Shown: one piece after another, positions 1 through 7,396 of the stretch
Layout of the letters: each line of letters opens with the position of its first letter
Position numbering within the stretch: the first letter of the stretch is position 1
Assembly: GCA_023418055.1 (NCBI GenBank)
Contig: JAEZDP010000312.1
Span: forward strand, 1 to 12,505
Direction of reading: 5' to 3'
Length of the DNA stretch: 12,505 nt
Origin: Acidobacteriota bacterium
Lineage (GTDB): Bacteria; Acidobacteriota; Vicinamibacteria; Vicinamibacterales; Vicinamibacteraceae
Notes under the pieces: generated by a model
Told to the model about the DNA's origin: nothing
Databases searched by the model: none
The model's input: only the letters and a program-made list of their open reading frames with translations
Position numbers and translations under genes: made by a program

Positions 1-179
1 CGGATGTGACGGGCGTGGCGAAGCTGCCCGAGGGCGTCGAGATGGTGATGCCGGGCGACAACGTGACGATGGAGATCGAGCTCATCGGGCCGGTGGCGCT
101 GGAGAAGGGCCTGCGGTTTGCCATCCGTGAGGGTGGGCGCACGGTGGGCGCGGGCACGATCACCGAGATCCTGGCGTAG
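1..179 (+). CDS. tuf: Elongation factor Tu, C-terminal end (partial)
   Basis: The window opens inside a reading frame whose first whole codon is at position 3 and which ends at TAG 177-179. The 58 visible residues are the end of EF-Tu domain 3, with the stretches [14 protein letters not shown] and [16 protein letters not shown], which are nearly invariant in bacterial EF-Tu. EF-Tu is the GTPase that carries aminoacyl-tRNA to the ribosomal A site in the cytoplasm. The GTPase domain lies outside the window, so only identity and 3' end can be judged. The next gene, rpsJ, starts 9 nt downstream, so tuf and the ribosomal cluster are probably co-transcribed, as in the common str-S10 arrangement. 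Whether this is the only tuf copy cannot be seen. Confidence 0.96.
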   Translation, partial: DVTGVAKLPEGVEMVMPGDNVTMEIELIGPVALEKGLRFAIREGGRTVGAGTITEILA

Positions 180-188
180 GAAGAGACC

Positions 189-524
189 ATGTCCTCATTT
201 GGCGAGAAGATTCGGATTCGGCTGAAGGCCTACGACGCGCGGGTGCTGGACCAGTCCACGACGGAGATCGTCGACACGGCCCGTCGGACGGGTGCGCGGC
301 TGGCCGGGCCGGTGCCGCTGCCCACCGAGAAGAACAAGTGGACGGTGTTGCGGTCGCCGCACGTCGACAAGAAGTCGCGTGAGCAGTTCGAGATCCGCAC
401 GCACAAGCGTCTGGTGGACATCTTCGAGCCGACCCCGCAGACGGTGGACGCCCTGATGAAGCTCGACCTGCCCGCCGGGGTGGACGTCGAGATCAAGGCG
501 TTCGGCAAGGAACACGGCAAGTAG
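189..524 (+). CDS. rpsJ: 30S ribosomal protein S10
   Basis: This encodes 111 residues; S10 is usually about 102-105, and the excess is a few residues at each end. The S10 signature GPVPLPT is at residues 40-46, followed by [13 protein letters not shown] (56-68) and RTHKRL (70-75), which belong to the long loop entering the 30S head. S10 is a 30S head protein and, as NusE, also a partner of NusB and NusG in antitermination (family knowledge). An AGGAAGAG ribosome binding site lies just upstream of ATG 189. There is no separate S10 leader: only 9 nt divide it from tuf, so an E. coli-type L4-controlled leader in front of rpsJ is not present. A 90-nt gap with hairpins follows. Confidence 0.97.
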   Translation: MSSFGEKIRIRLKAYDARVLDQSTTEIVDTARRTGARLAGPVPLPTEKNKWTVLRSPHVDKKSREQFEIRTHKRLVDIFEPTPQTVDALMKLDLPAGVDVEIKAFGKEHGK

Positions 525-534
525 GATCGACGGT

Positions 535-569
535 CGCGCCGGAGCGCGCCGTGGAAGCCGTCAGGCTTC
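535..569 (+). other. Tandem small hairpins in the rpsJ-rplC gap
   Basis: The 90-nt gap between rpsJ and rplC is the longest in the window. It contains two perfect inverted repeats: a 5-bp stem CGCGC/GCGCG with loop CGGA (535-548) and a 6-bp stem GAAGCC/GGCTTC with loop GTCA (554-569). The second is preceded by GTGG (551-554), which resembles the GTRG foot of REP elements, but stems this short arise easily in GC-rich DNA. No T-run follows, so this is not a terminator. It could be a structured leader for rplC or chance. Confidence 0.35.
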
Positions 570-614
570 GGAGGCGGGCGAAGGCGGGATGCGAATCCAA
601 GGAAGCGACAGACG

Positions 615-1289
615 ATGGTGACGGGAATCATTGGGAAGAAGATCGGGATGACGCAGGTGTTCGGCGCCGATGGCGTCGTGACGCCGGTCACCGTGATCAA
701 GGCCGGTCCCTGTGTGGTCGTGCAGACCAAGACGGTCGAGGGCGACGGCTACGAGGCGGCGCAGATCGGCCTGGTGGAGGACCGCCCGGCGCGCGTGAAC
801 AAGGCGACGGCCGGCCACTACGCCAAGGCCAACGTGCCGCCGACGCGGATTCGTCGCGAGGTGGGCGTGGCGGGTGACGCCGTGACGGCCGGGTCCGAGG
901 TGGTGGTGTCGGGCCTGTTTGCCGACGGCGACGTGGTGGACGTCATCGGCACGTCGCGTGGGCACGGCTTCCAGGGTGTGATGAAGCGTCACAACTTCGG
1001 TGGCGGTGCGGCGTCGCACGGGTCGATGTTCCATCGGGCCCCCGGCTCGATCGGCGCCTCGTCGTACCCCTCGCGAGTCATCAAGGGCATGCGGGCGGCT
1101 GGCCACATGGGCGCCGATCGCGTGACCGTGCACAACCTGAAGATCGTGCGGGTGGACGGCGACAACCACCTCCTGCTCGTCAAGGGTGCGGTGCCCGGGC
1201 CCCGCAACGGCTACGTACTGGTCCGCAAGGCGCGCAAGGCCAAGCCGGTGCGCGTTCCCCAGGCCGAGAAGCCCAAGGGCAAGAAGTAA
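615..1289 (+). CDS. rplC: 50S ribosomal protein L3
   Basis: This encodes 224 residues, against about 205-215 in most bacteria; the excess is a lysine-rich tail ending PKGKK. The start [16 protein letters not shown] is the typical L3 N-terminus, and [17 protein letters not shown] and [16 protein letters not shown] are the family core. L3 is an early assembly protein that nucleates 50S formation, and its central loop reaches towards the peptidyl-transferase centre. In E. coli the loop carries Gln150, methylated by PrmB; here the aligned residue is Ala148, so that modification cannot occur. AAGGAAG lies about 10 nt before ATG 615. An upstream ATG at 589 is out of frame. rplD follows after 12 nt. 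Confidence 0.97.
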   Translation: MVTGIIGKKIGMTQVFGADGVVTPVTVIKAGPCVVVQTKTVEGDGYEAAQIGLVEDRPARVNKATAGHYAKANVPPTRIRREVGVAGDAVTAGSEVVVSGLFADGDVVDVIGTSRGHGFQGVMKRHNFGGGAASHGSMFHRAPGSIGASSYPSRVIKGMRAAGHMGADRVTVHNLKIVRVDGDNHLLLVKGAVPGPRNGYVLVRKARKAKPVRVPQAEKPKGKK

Positions 1290-1301
1290 GGAATCACAGA
1301 G

Positions 1302-1922
1302 ATGACTCTTGATGTCGTCAACGGGAAGAACGAGAAGGTCGGCTCCCTGGACCTGCGCGACGAGGTGTTTGGCGGGCGCGTGCGCACGGGCCTGATCTGG
1401 GAAGCGGTACGCCACGAGCAGGCCGAGGGGCGCGCGGGCACGCACGCTACCAAGAGCCGCGGCATGGTCGCGGGCAGCGGCAAGAAGCTCTGGAAGCAGA
1501 AGGGCACCGGCCGCGCCCGGGTGAGCGACGTGCGCAACCCGATCTGGCGCAAGGGCGGGACGGTGTTCGGCCCCCAGCCGCGCGATTACGGCTATGCCTT
1601 CCCGCGCAAGATGGCGCGTGGCGCCCTGCGCGACGCGTTGACGCAGAAGCTGCGCGACGGCGCGGTGGTGGTGGTCAGCGGCTTCGACCTGTCGGACATC
1701 AAGACGAGCGCGGCGGCCCGGATGCTGCGCGACCTCGGACATGCGCGCAAGTCCCTCGTGATCGACGTGCAGCCTGACGACACGCTGGTGCTCTCGACGC
1801 GCAACCTGCCGGGTGTGCGGGTGGTGCCGGCCAACCGCGTGTCGGCGCGCGACGTGATGGACAGCACGCGCGTCATCGCGACCCAGGCGGCGCTCGAGCG
1901 TCTGCAGGAGGCGCTGGGTTAG
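1302..1922 (+). CDS. rplD: 50S ribosomal protein L4
   Basis: This encodes 206 residues, the normal bacterial length. The Gly/Arg/Lys-rich extended loop with KSRGMVAGSGKKLWKQKGTG followed by GTVFGPQPRDYGY (roughly residues 50-103) is the part of L4 that lines the peptide exit tunnel, where macrolide-resistance changes occur in other species; nothing unusual is seen there. The rest is the globular Rossmann-like body. In E. coli L4 represses the S10 operon by binding the rpsJ leader; with no such leader here, that control is doubtful in this form (inference). The ribosome binding site AAGGAA overlaps the rplC stop region, with a 12-nt spacer to rplC. rplW begins 33 nt downstream. Confidence 0.97.
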   Translation: MTLDVVNGKNEKVGSLDLRDEVFGGRVRTGLIWEAVRHEQAEGRAGTHATKSRGMVAGSGKKLWKQKGTGRARVSDVRNPIWRKGGTVFGPQPRDYGYAFPRKMARGALRDALTQKLRDGAVVVVSGFDLSDIKTSAAARMLRDLGHARKSLVIDVQPDDTLVLSTRNLPGVRVVPANRVSARDVMDSTRVIATQAALERLQEALG

Positions 1923-1955
1923 GCCGCGGGCCTCGTCCAGCAGGAAGAACGAGTC

Positions 1956-2246
1956 ATGAAACTCACTGACGTCATCCGCCGGCCGCTCGTGACCGAGAAG
2001 AGCACCTTGCAGCGCGAGCTGACCAACGTGCTGGCCTTCGAAGTCGCCATGGGCGCCACGAAGATCGAGATCGCCCAGGCCGTCGAGAAGCTGCTCGGGG
2101 CGAAGGTGCACGACGTGCGCACGGCCAAGACGCACGGCAAGGTGAAGCGCCAGGGGCGTTTCAGCGGCCGCCGCAGCGACTGGAAGAAGGCCTACGTCCG
2201 GCTCGAGCCGGGCGAGAAGGTGCCCGACATCCTGGAGATCGCGTAA
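1956..2246 (+). CDS. rplW: 50S ribosomal protein L23
   Basis: This encodes 96 residues, the usual size. It begins MKLTDVIRRPLVTEKST, with the diagnostic RPLVTEKS, and carries the AFEVAMGATKIEIAQAVEKL segment and the basic loop RTAKTHGKVKRQGRFSGRRSDWKKAYV. L23 sits at the peptide exit and is the docking site for trigger factor and SRP. The exposed glutamate used by trigger factor in E. coli (Glu18 in VSEK) corresponds to the Glu in VTEK here. The ribosome binding site AGGAAGA lies upstream of ATG 1956, inside a weak CTCGT/ACGAG stem-loop (1932-1953) that would leave it in the 12-nt loop. The stop is followed after 15 nt by rplB. Confidence 0.97.
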   Translation: MKLTDVIRRPLVTEKSTLQRELTNVLAFEVAMGATKIEIAQAVEKLLGAKVHDVRTAKTHGKVKRQGRFSGRRSDWKKAYVRLEPGEKVPDILEIA

Positions 2247-2261
2247 GCGAGGAAGCGACCC

Positions 2262-3086
2262 ATGCCCATTCGCAAGTACAAACCCACATCGGCGGGCCGT
2301 CGGTTCCAGACGGTGCAGACGTTCGATGAGATCACGGCCACCGAGCCGTACAAGCCGCTGACCGAGCCGCTCAAGAAGTCGGGCGGCCGCAACAACACGG
2401 GCGAGCTGACCTCGTGGTGGCGCGGCGGCGGTCACAAGCGCACCTACCGCGTCATCGACTTCAAGCGCGACAAGCACGGGATTCCGGCGCGGGTCGACAC
2501 GGTCGAGTACGACCCGAACCGGTCGGCGCGCATCGCGCTGGTGACCTACGCCGATGGCGAGAAGCGGTACATCCTGCACCCGGCCGGGGTGAAGGTGGGC
2601 GACACGGTGGCCGCGGGGCCGACGGTCGACATCCTGCCGGGCAACTCGCTGCCGCTGCGCAACATCCCGCTCGGCACGATCGTGCACAACGTCGAGTTGC
2701 GCCCAGGCAAGGGCGGACAGATGGCGCGCAGCGCCGGCGCCGCGGTGCAGCTGGTGGCCAAGGAGAAGGAGTACGCCACGCTGCGGATGCCGTCGAGCGA
2801 AGTGCGGCTCGTGAACCTCGAGTGCTACGCGACGGTGGGCCAGGTCGGCAACGTGGACCACGAGAACGTGTCGGTCGGCAAGGCCGGGCGCAGCCGCTGG
2901 AAGGGCAAGCGGCCGCACGTGCGTGGTGTGGCCATGAACCCGGTGGACCACCCGCTGGGCGGTGGTGAGGGCAAGACCTCGGGCGGACGCCATCCGGTGA
3001 CGCCGTGGGGCGTGCCGACCAAGGGCTACAAGACGCGCAGCCGCAAGGCTACGGATCGCTTCATCGTCACGCGGAGGCAGAAGTAA
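2262..3086 (+). CDS. rplB: 50S ribosomal protein L2
   Basis: This encodes 274 residues, the standard length. It starts [15 protein letters not shown] and contains [21 protein letters not shown] (OB-fold region) and the C-terminal [17 protein letters not shown]2 binds 23S rRNA at the subunit interface and is needed for subunit association and peptidyl-transferase activity. Asp229 and His230 match the conserved DH pair around E. coli His229. The following position is Leu232 (DHPLGGGEG), where E. coli and B. subtilis have His; some other phyla have Met, so the site tolerates change. The ribosome binding site GAGGAAG precedes ATG 2262. rpsS starts 6 nt after the stop. Confidence 0.98.
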   Translation: MPIRKYKPTSAGRRFQTVQTFDEITATEPYKPLTEPLKKSGGRNNTGELTSWWRGGGHKRTYRVIDFKRDKHGIPARVDTVEYDPNRSARIALVTYADGEKRYILHPAGVKVGDTVAAGPTVDILPGNSLPLRNIPLGTIVHNVELRPGKGGQMARSAGAAVQLVAKEKEYATLRMPSSEVRLVNLECYATVGQVGNVDHENVSVGKAGRSRWKGKRPHVRGVAMNPVDHPLGGGEGKTSGGRHPVTPWGVPTKGYKTRSRKATDRFIVTRRQK

Positions 3087-3092
3087 GGCGCC

Positions 3093-3371
3093 ATGAGCAG
3101 ATCACTCAAGAAGGGTCCGTTCATCGACACTCCTCTCCTCGAGAAGGTCGAGGCGATGAATGCGGCGAACGAGAAGAAGGTCATCAAGACGTGGTCGCGT
3201 CGGTCGACGGTGATTCCCGAGATGATCGGACACACGCTGGCGGTGCACAACGGCAAGAAGTTCGTGCCGGTGTATGTGACCGAGAACATGGTCGGGCACA
3301 AGCTTGGTGAGTTCGCGGCGACGCGGTCCTTCAAGGGCCACCCCGTGAAGTCCGAGAAGTCCGGCAGGTAA
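3093..3371 (+). CDS. rpsS: 30S ribosomal protein S19
   Basis: This encodes 92 residues, the normal length. [12 protein letters not shown] is the classic S19 start, and [21 protein letters not shown] followed by [15 protein letters not shown] is the family signature region. S19 forms a heterodimer with S13 at the top of the 30S head and contacts the A-site finger of 23S rRNA. The ribosome binding site TAAGG overlaps the rplB stop codon, only 6 nt before ATG 3093, so translation is probably coupled to rplB. Its own TAA overlaps the AAGGGG used by rplV. Confidence 0.97.
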   Translation: MSRSLKKGPFIDTPLLEKVEAMNAANEKKVIKTWSRRSTVIPEMIGHTLAVHNGKKFVPVYVTENMVGHKLGEFAATRSFKGHPVKSEKSGR

Positions 3372-3382
3372 GGGGAACGGTG

Positions 3383-3799
3383 ATGGTGGAAGCTCGAGCC
3401 ACAGCCCGGTACGTCCGCACCTCCGCCCAGAAGGCGGGGCTCGTGCTGGATCTCATCCGCGGCCGGAACGTGACCGTCGCGCTGGCGACGTTGAAGTACT
3501 CGACCAAGGGCGTTGCGAAGGCCATCGAAAAGCTGGTGCAGTCGGCGGTGGCCAACGCCCAGCAGGCGGACGGGTTCGGCGGCGACGTCGAGCGGCTGTA
3601 CGTGTCGGCGGCCTTTGCCGACCAGGGCCCGTCGGCCAAGCGGATTCGTCCGGCCCCGATGGGCCGTGCGTTCCGCGTGCTGAAGCGGACCACGCACCTG
3701 ACGGTGCAGGTGGCCGAGCGTCCCGTGCGGCGCCGGGCGCCGGCGAGTGCCCCGCCGAAGTCGCGTGCCCGCCGGGCGGCCGCGGCCGAGACCAACTAA
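3383..3799 (+). CDS. rplV: 50S ribosomal protein L22
   Basis: This encodes 138 residues when started at ATG 3383. An in-frame GTG immediately upstream (3380) would add one residue, but ATG lies 7 nt from the AAGGGG ribosome binding site whereas GTG lies only 4 nt from it. The body [25 protein letters not shown] is typical, and [23 protein letters not shown] is the long beta-hairpin that reaches into the exit tunnel beside L4. The protein is longer than the usual 110-115 residues because of a basic, Ala/Arg/Pro-rich tail (about residues 115-138), a type of C-terminal extension seen in several phyla. L22 contacts all 23S rRNA domains. rpsC starts 20 nt downstream. Confidence 0.95.
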   Translation: MVEARATARYVRTSAQKAGLVLDLIRGRNVTVALATLKYSTKGVAKAIEKLVQSAVANAQQADGFGGDVERLYVSAAFADQGPSAKRIRPAPMGRAFRVLKRTTHLTVQVAERPVRRRAPASAPPKSRARRAAAAETN

Positions 3800-3819
3800 G
3801 ACGAAGGACGAGAGACGCA

Positions 3820-4506
3820 ATGGGCCAGAAGGTTCATCCTTACGGATTCCGCCTCGGTTTCAACAAGACCTGGCGTTCGCGCTGGTTTGCCGACAAGGAG
3901 TACAGCAAGCTCCTGCACGAAGATCTCCAGCTGCGGGGGCTGCTGAAGAAGCGCTTTGCGCACGCCGGCGTGTCGAAGGTCGAGATCGAGCGTGCCGCGA
4001 ACAAGCTGAAGGTGGACATCCACACCAGCCGTCCCGGCATCATCATCGGGCGGAAGGGGTCGGAGGTGGACAAGCTCAAGGCGGAGGTGCAGAAGCGCAC
4101 CAACCGTGAGGTGTTCATCAACATCCAGGAGATCCAGAAGCCTGAACTGGATGCGCAGCTCATCGCCGAGTCGGTGGCCATGCAGCTCGAGAAGCGCGTG
4201 GCGTTCCGCCGGGCGATGCGGAAGGCCGTGGAATCGGCGTTGCGGTTCGGTGCGCGCGGCATCAAGGTGCGCGTGTCGGGCCGGCTCAACGGGGCCGAGA
4301 TTGCGCGCTCCGAGTGGTACCTGCACGGCCAGCTGCCGCTGCAGACGCTGCGGGCCGACATCGACTACGGGTTCGCCGAGGCGCGCACCACCTACGGGGT
4401 GATTGGCGTGAAGACGTGGCTGTACCAGGGCGAGCGCCTGGTGCCGCGCATCGGACGCGAAGAGGAATTCCGGGCACCGCGGCGTGCCGCGGGCGCACGC
4501 GCCTGA
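3820..4506 (+). CDS. rpsC: 30S ribosomal protein S3
   Basis: This encodes 228 residues, within the usual 210-235. It begins [13 protein letters not shown]. The type II KH domain is near residues 38-107, with its GxxG loop as GRKG at 77-80. The C-terminal domain includes [15 protein letters not shown], containing the arginines and lysine that in E. coli S3 contribute to mRNA helicase activity at the entry tunnel, then [20 protein letters not shown]. The ribosome binding site is in AAGGACGAGAG before ATG 3820. After the TGA at 4504-4506 the same frame meets a second stop, TAG at 4525-4527, which is part of a candidate REP element. An 87-nt gap precedes rplP. Confidence 0.97.
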   Translation: MGQKVHPYGFRLGFNKTWRSRWFADKEYSKLLHEDLQLRGLLKKRFAHAGVSKVEIERAANKLKVDIHTSRPGIIIGRKGSEVDKLKAEVQKRTNREVFINIQEIQKPELDAQLIAESVAMQLEKRVAFRRAMRKAVESALRFGARGIKVRVSGRLNGAEIARSEWYLHGQLPLQTLRADIDYGFAEARTTYGVIGVKTWLYQGERLVPRIGREEEFRAPRRAAGARA

Positions 4507-4523
4507 CGACGGCGTGAGGAACG

Positions 4524-4547
4524 GTAGGGGCCGCACCTGTGCGGCTC
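4524..4547 (+). repeat. Candidate REP element A (rpsC-rplP gap)
   Basis: GTAG (4524-4527, preceded by G) is directly followed by a hairpin at 4528-4547. The core stem is GCCGCA/TGCGGC (4530-4535 and 4540-4545) with loop CCTG, extended outward by a G.T wobble and a G-C pair to 8 bp. The GTAG-plus-hairpin layout matches REP elements recognised by RAYT transposases. The leading GGTAGGG is shared with the elements at 8379 and 9174. No T-run follows. It lies about 45 nt before rplP. The arm sequence differs from the other two copies, so membership of one family is less certain. Confidence 0.5.
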
Positions 4548-4593
4548 GACGAGACCCGGTCCGTGGGGCCGAGGGACGAAAGAAGCAACTGCC

Positions 4594-5016
4594 ATGTTGA
4601 TGCCGAAGAAGGTCAAGTACCGCAAGGTGCAGCGGGGGCGCATGCGGGGCAAGGCCTGGCGCGGGTCCGATGTGTCCTTCGGGGACTACGGGCTGAAGGC
4701 GCTGGAGCCCTGCTGGTTGACGGCGCGCCAGATTGAAGCGGCGCGTATCGCGATGACGCGCTTCATCAAGCGCGGCGGGAAGATCTGGATTCGGGTGTTC
4801 CCCGACAAGCCGATCACCAAGAAGCCGCAGGAAACGCGGATGGGCAAGGGCAAGGGCGCCCCCGATTCGTGGGTGGCGGTGATCAAGCCGGGCCGCATTC
4901 TGTTCGAGATGGAAGGCGTGGACGAGCCGACGGCGCGCCGCGCGATGGAGCTGGCCGCGGCCAAGCTGCCCATCCACACCAAGTTCGCGACGCGGTTCGC
5001 GCAGGAGACGGCGTGA
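4594..5016 (+). CDS. rplP: 50S ribosomal protein L16
   Basis: This encodes 140 residues (usual 136-145). The start [11 protein letters not shown] is the normal L16 N-terminus, which supports ATG 4594 over the in-frame ATG at 4600. The purine-rich GAAAGAAG is a weak ribosome binding site about 9 nt upstream. The signature RMGKGKGAP (82-90) is present; Arg82 aligns with E. coli Arg81, the residue hydroxylated by YcfD/RoxA where that enzyme exists. L16 lies near the A-site tRNA elbow and is a late assembly protein. The TGA stop at 5014-5016 overlaps the ATG of rpmC by one base, so the two genes are likely translationally coupled. Confidence 0.97.
   Translation: MLMPKKVKYRKVQRGRMRGKAWRGSDVSFGDYGLKALEPCWLTARQIEAARIAMTRFIKRGGKIWIRVFPDKPITKKPQETRMGKGKGAPDSWVAVIKPGRILFEMEGVDEPTARRAMELAAAKLPIHTKFATRFAQETA
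5003..5008 (+). promoter_or_regulatory. Ribosome binding site of rpmC inside rplP
   Basis: AGGAGA lies within the last codons of rplP, 7 nt before the rpmC ATG at 5016. It fixes the rpmC start within a longer open frame that runs back to 4869 and supports coupled re-initiation after L16. Confidence 0.8.
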
Positions 5017-5210
5017 TGGCCAAGGCAGCCGAGTTGAGGGAGATGAGCGCGGACGACCTGCAGCGTCGGGCCGACGAGCTGGCGGGGGAGTTGTTCACGC
5101 TGCGCATCCGCAAGGCGATGGGGCAGCTCGACAAGCCGCTCCAGCTGCGCGCGCTGCGCCGTGACGTGGCGCGCATCAAGACGGTGCTGCGGCAGAAGGC
5201 AGGCCGCTGA
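5016..5210 (+). CDS. rpmC: 50S ribosomal protein L29
   Basis: This encodes 64 residues, the usual size, starting [22 protein letters not shown]. The frame is open upstream to 4869, but that part is only a shadow of rplP; ATG 5016 overlaps the rplP stop (TGATG) and has a good AGGAGA site 7 nt before it. The protein is the two-helix hairpin of L29, with [34 protein letters not shown] as the conserved second half. L29 sits next to L23 near the peptide exit tunnel. The TGA stop (5208-5210) falls in the loop of a perfect 7-bp hairpin (5199-5217). Confidence 0.96.
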   Translation: MAKAAELREMSADDLQRRADELAGELFTLRIRKAMGQLDKPLQLRALRRDVARIKTVLRQKAGR

Positions 5211-5217
5211 GGCCTGC
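5199..5217 (+). other. Hairpin with the rpmC stop codon in its loop
   Basis: GCAGGCC (5199-5205) and GGCCTGC (5211-5217) form a perfect 7-bp stem. The 5-nt loop GCTGA contains the whole rpmC TGA stop. No T-run follows, so it is not a factor-independent terminator. The loop-side sequence GCC-GCT-GA-GGC resembles the inner part of the element at 9179-9199 (GCC-GCTCCGA-GGC), but there is no GTAG foot. It may affect termination or mRNA decay, or may be chance. Confidence 0.45.
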
Positions 5218-5251
5218 GGGCGACAGCGGCGGGGACATTCGGAAGCAAGCT

Positions 5252-5500
5252 ATGGCAGCCAAGGCAGAGATTTTCGGAACGGTCGTCAGCGACAAGATGG
5301 ACAAGGGCGTGGTCGTGGCCGTGACGCGGCAGGTGCGGCACGAGGTCTACGGCAAGACCCAGCGCAAGACGTCCCGGTTCATGGCCCACGACGAGGCCAA
5401 CGACGCGAAGGTCGGCGATCAGGTGGCGCTCGTGGAGAGCCGCCCGCTCAGCCGCCGCAAGCGGTGGGTCGTGGCGCGCATCGTCGAGAAGGCCAAGTAG
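5252..5500 (+). CDS. rpsQ: 30S ribosomal protein S17
   Basis: This encodes 82 residues, the usual bacterial length. The OB-fold core starts with [19 protein letters not shown] and continues with [21 protein letters not shown] and the [20 protein letters not shown] segment, all diagnostic for S17. S17 is a primary 16S-binding protein of the 30S body and early in assembly. The ribosome binding site CGGAAG lies about 8 nt before ATG 5252. A 41-nt gap follows rpmC, partly occupied by the hairpin at its stop. rplN follows after 16 nt. Confidence 0.97.
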   Translation: MAAKAEIFGTVVSDKMDKGVVVAVTRQVRHEVYGKTQRKTSRFMAHDEANDAKVGDQVALVESRPLSRRKRWVVARIVEKAK

Positions 5501-5516
5501 GGAAAGGAGCGCAGAC

Positions 5517-5885
5517 ATGGTTCAGATGCGATCGATTCTCGACGTGGCCGACAACTCGGGTGCCCGCAAGATCAGCGTGATCAACCCGATCGGCGGCTCG
5601 ACCGGACGCTACGCGCGGCTGGGCGACCTGGTGACCGCGTCGGTGAAGGAAGCCTCGCCGGACGGCACCGTGAAGAAGGGCCAGGTGGTGAAGGCCGTCA
5701 TCGTGCGGACGCGGAAGGAACAGCGTCGCCGGGATGGCAGCTACATCCGGTTCGACCGCAATGCGGCGGTCCTGGTCAAAGACGATGGCGAGCCGATCGG
5801 AACGCGTGTGTTCGGTCCGGTGGCCCGCGAACTGCGCGAGCGCAAGTTCATGAAGATCATCTCGCTCGCGCCAGAGGTGCTGTGA
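5517..5885 (+). CDS. rplN: 50S ribosomal protein L14
   Basis: This encodes 122 residues, exactly the common length. It starts [22 protein letters not shown] and ends [27 protein letters not shown] is the conserved C-terminal strand. L14 binds 23S rRNA at the subunit interface, forms intersubunit bridges with h14 of 16S rRNA, and is the site where the silencing factor RsfS binds. The ribosome binding site AAAGGAG is strong and well placed. This is the first gene of the classical spc half; nothing marks an operon boundary between rpsQ and rplN (16 nt, no terminator or promoter seen). Confidence 0.98.
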   Translation: MVQMRSILDVADNSGARKISVINPIGGSTGRYARLGDLVTASVKEASPDGTVKKGQVVKAVIVRTRKEQRRRDGSYIRFDRNAAVLVKDDGEPIGTRVFGPVARELRERKFMKIISLAPEVL

Positions 5886-5887
5886 CC

Positions 5888-6217
5888 ATGGCTGGCTTGA
5901 AACGGATTCGGAAGAACGACGAAGTGGTGGTCATCGCTGGCAAGGACCGCGGCAAGCGCGGCCGCGTCACGCTGGTGGACGCCGAGCGGAACCGCGTGGT
6001 GGTGGAAGGGATCAACATCGCGCGCCGCCACACCAAACCCAACCCGCAGCGCAACATCCAGGGCGGCATCGTCGAGCAGGAAGCGTCGATTCACGCGTCG
6101 AACGTGATGCTGTGGGACGGCGAAGCCGGCAAGGGCACGCGTGTGGGGTTCCAGAAGCTCGAGGACGGGCGGAAGGTGCGTATCAGCCGCAAGAGCGGCG
6201 GAGTGATCGACAAATGA
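5888..6217 (+). CDS. rplX: 50S ribosomal protein L24
   Basis: This encodes 109 residues from ATG 5888. An in-frame GTG at 5882 overlaps the rplN stop (GTGA) and would add two residues, but the AGAGGT site ends only 3 nt before the GTG and 9 nt before the ATG, so the ATG is preferred. The KOW motif is clear in [22 protein letters not shown], followed by [16 protein letters not shown] and [18 protein letters not shown]24 is an assembly-initiator protein for the 50S subunit and lies near the exit tunnel. The end overlaps rplE by 4 nt (ATGA). That junction is where S8 binds mRNA in the E. coli spc operon; I did not identify such a site here. Confidence 0.94.
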   Translation: MAGLKRIRKNDEVVVIAGKDRGKRGRVTLVDAERNRVVVEGINIARRHTKPNPQRNIQGGIVEQEASIHASNVMLWDGEAGKGTRVGFQKLEDGRKVRISRKSGGVIDK

Positions 6218-6756
6218 GCCGGCTGAAGCAGCGGTACACGGACGAGGTCGTGCCGGCCCTGTTGAAGGAGTTCGGCTACACCAACGTGATGGCCATCCCG
6301 AAGATCACCAAGGTGGTCATCAACATGGGCCTCGGCGAAGCGACGCAGAATGCGAAGATCGTCGACACGGCCGCCGAGGAACTCGGGCGGATTGCCGGCC
6401 AGAAGGCCGTCGTGACGCGGGCGCGGAAGTCCATTGCGTCGTTCCGCCTGCGCGAGGGCATGCCCATCGGGGCGATGGTCACGCTGCGCGGTGCGCGGAT
6501 GTACGACTTCCTCGACCGGCTGATTGCGATGGCGCTGCCGCGCGTGCGCGACTTCCGCGGGGTGCCGACCAAGGGCTTCGACGGACGCGGCAACTACACG
6601 CTCGGCCTGAAGGACCAGTTGCTGTTCCCCGAAATCGACTACATGCGCGTGGACAAGACGCGCGGCATGAACATCACCGTCGTGACGACGGCCAAGACCG
6701 ACGAGGAATCGCGCAAGCTGCTGCAGCTCCTCGGCTTCCCGTTCAGGCAGAACTGA
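6214..6756 (+). CDS. rplE: 50S ribosomal protein L5
   Basis: This encodes 180 residues (usual 178-180). The frame is open upstream to 6112, but that part only shadows rplX; the real start is ATG 6214, overlapping the rplX stop in ATGA, with GGAG 10 nt upstream. [42 protein letters not shown] is a textbook L5 N-terminus, and [29 protein letters not shown] is the C-terminal signature. L5 binds 5S rRNA with L18 and contacts the P-site tRNA and S13. rpsN starts one base after the stop. Confidence 0.97.
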   Translation: MSRLKQRYTDEVVPALLKEFGYTNVMAIPKITKVVINMGLGEATQNAKIVDTAAEELGRIAGQKAVVTRARKSIASFRLREGMPIGAMVTLRGARMYDFLDRLIAMALPRVRDFRGVPTKGFDGRGNYTLGLKDQLLFPEIDYMRVDKTRGMNITVVTTAKTDEESRKLLQLLGFPFRQN

Positions 6757-6757
6757 C

Positions 6758-6943
6758 ATGGCGACCACTGCGAAGAAGGCGAAGGAACTCAAGACCCCGA
6801 AGTTCAAGGTGCGCCTGCGCAACCGGTGCAACAAGTGCGGCCGGCCGCGTGCGTACCTGCGCAAGTTCGCGCTGTGCCGTCTCTGTTTCCGCGAGCTCTC
6901 GCTGCGAGGCGAGGTCGCGGGCGTGACCAAGAGCAGCTGGTAG
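6758..6943 (+). CDS. rpsN: 30S ribosomal protein S14, zinc-binding type
   Basis: This encodes 61 residues. It is the short, zinc-ribbon (C+) form: Cys24-x2-Cys27 and Cys40-x2-Cys43, in [24 protein letters not shown], with the typical end GVTKSSW. The long, zinc-free S14 of E. coli is about 100 residues. S14 is a late-assembling protein of the 30S head. Many high-GC bacteria keep a second, zinc-free copy under Zur control elsewhere; none is visible in this window. The ATG is one base after the rplE TGA, and the ribosome binding site (CAGGCAG within rplE) is weak, so coupling to rplE is likely. Confidence 0.97.
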   Translation: MATTAKKAKELKTPKFKVRLRNRCNKCGRPRAYLRKFALCRLCFRELSLRGEVAGVTKSSW

Positions 6944-6955
6944 AGAGTGACTGGT

Positions 6956-7363
6956 ATGACTGACCCGATTGCCGACATGCTGACGCGGATTCGTAATGCC
7001 GTCCAGTCGCGCCACCAGCGCGTGGACATCCCCGCGTCGAAGCTGAAGCTGGAGATTGCCCGCATCCTCGAGAGCGAGGGCTACATCGGCGGCTTCAAGG
7101 TGGTGGACGACACGGCCCTGCCCGCGTCGCCCCAGAAGATGCTGCGCCTGGCGCTGAAGTACGGACCCCGCGGCGAGCGCGTGATTTCGGGCCTCGAGCG
7201 CGTCAGCCGCCCGGGACGCCGCGTGTACTTCGGCCGCGAGGGCGTGCCGGTGGTGCTCGGCGGCCTCGGCACGGCCATCCTCACGACCTCGCGTGGCGTG
7301 ATGACCGGGCGCGAGGCGGTGAAGGTGGGCGTCGGCGGCGAAGTGCTCTGCAACGTGTGGTAG
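6956..7363 (+). CDS. rpsH: 30S ribosomal protein S8
   Basis: This encodes 135 residues from ATG 6956. An in-frame GTG at 6947 would add MTG before the canonical [15 protein letters not shown], but the purine-rich GAGAG (6943-6947) sits 8 nt before the ATG and would overlap that GTG, so the ATG is preferred. The C-terminal signature is in [25 protein letters not shown]8 is a primary binder of the central domain of 16S rRNA. In E. coli it also represses the spc operon through an rRNA-like site near the rplE start. The gene ends TGG-TAG followed by a weak 5-bp hairpin (7364-7377). rplF is 33 nt downstream. Confidence 0.96.
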   Translation: MTDPIADMLTRIRNAVQSRHQRVDIPASKLKLEIARILESEGYIGGFKVVDDTALPASPQKMLRLALKYGPRGERVISGLERVSRPGRRVYFGREGVPVVLGGLGTAILTTSRGVMTGREAVKVGVGGEVLCNVW

Positions 7364-7396
7364 GAGCCGGCTGGCTTCGACAGAAGGATCTGACTC

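Noticed and set aside
561..2993. An 810-codon open frame on the minus strand across rplC-rplB
   Set aside because: It lies opposite four intact conserved genes and their gaps. Its product is rich in His, Arg, Ala and Leu with no recognisable domain, as expected from the antisense of GC-rich codons, where stop triplets are rare.
4504..4527. Programmed UGA readthrough to the second in-frame stop after rpsC (and likewise after rplR)
   Set aside because: L18 already ends in its canonical GLEF, the added residues resemble nothing known, and no recoding signal is visible. Tandem stops are the simpler reading.
3796..4977. A 393-codon open frame on the minus strand opposite rpsC-rplP
   Set aside because: Shadow of rpsC and rplP; composition is typical of antisense high-GC DNA.
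6204..6230. An E. coli-type S8 repressor site at the rplX-rplE junction
   Set aside because: The genes overlap by ATGA, and I could not make out the helix-21-like fold by eye. A covariance search would be needed to settle it.
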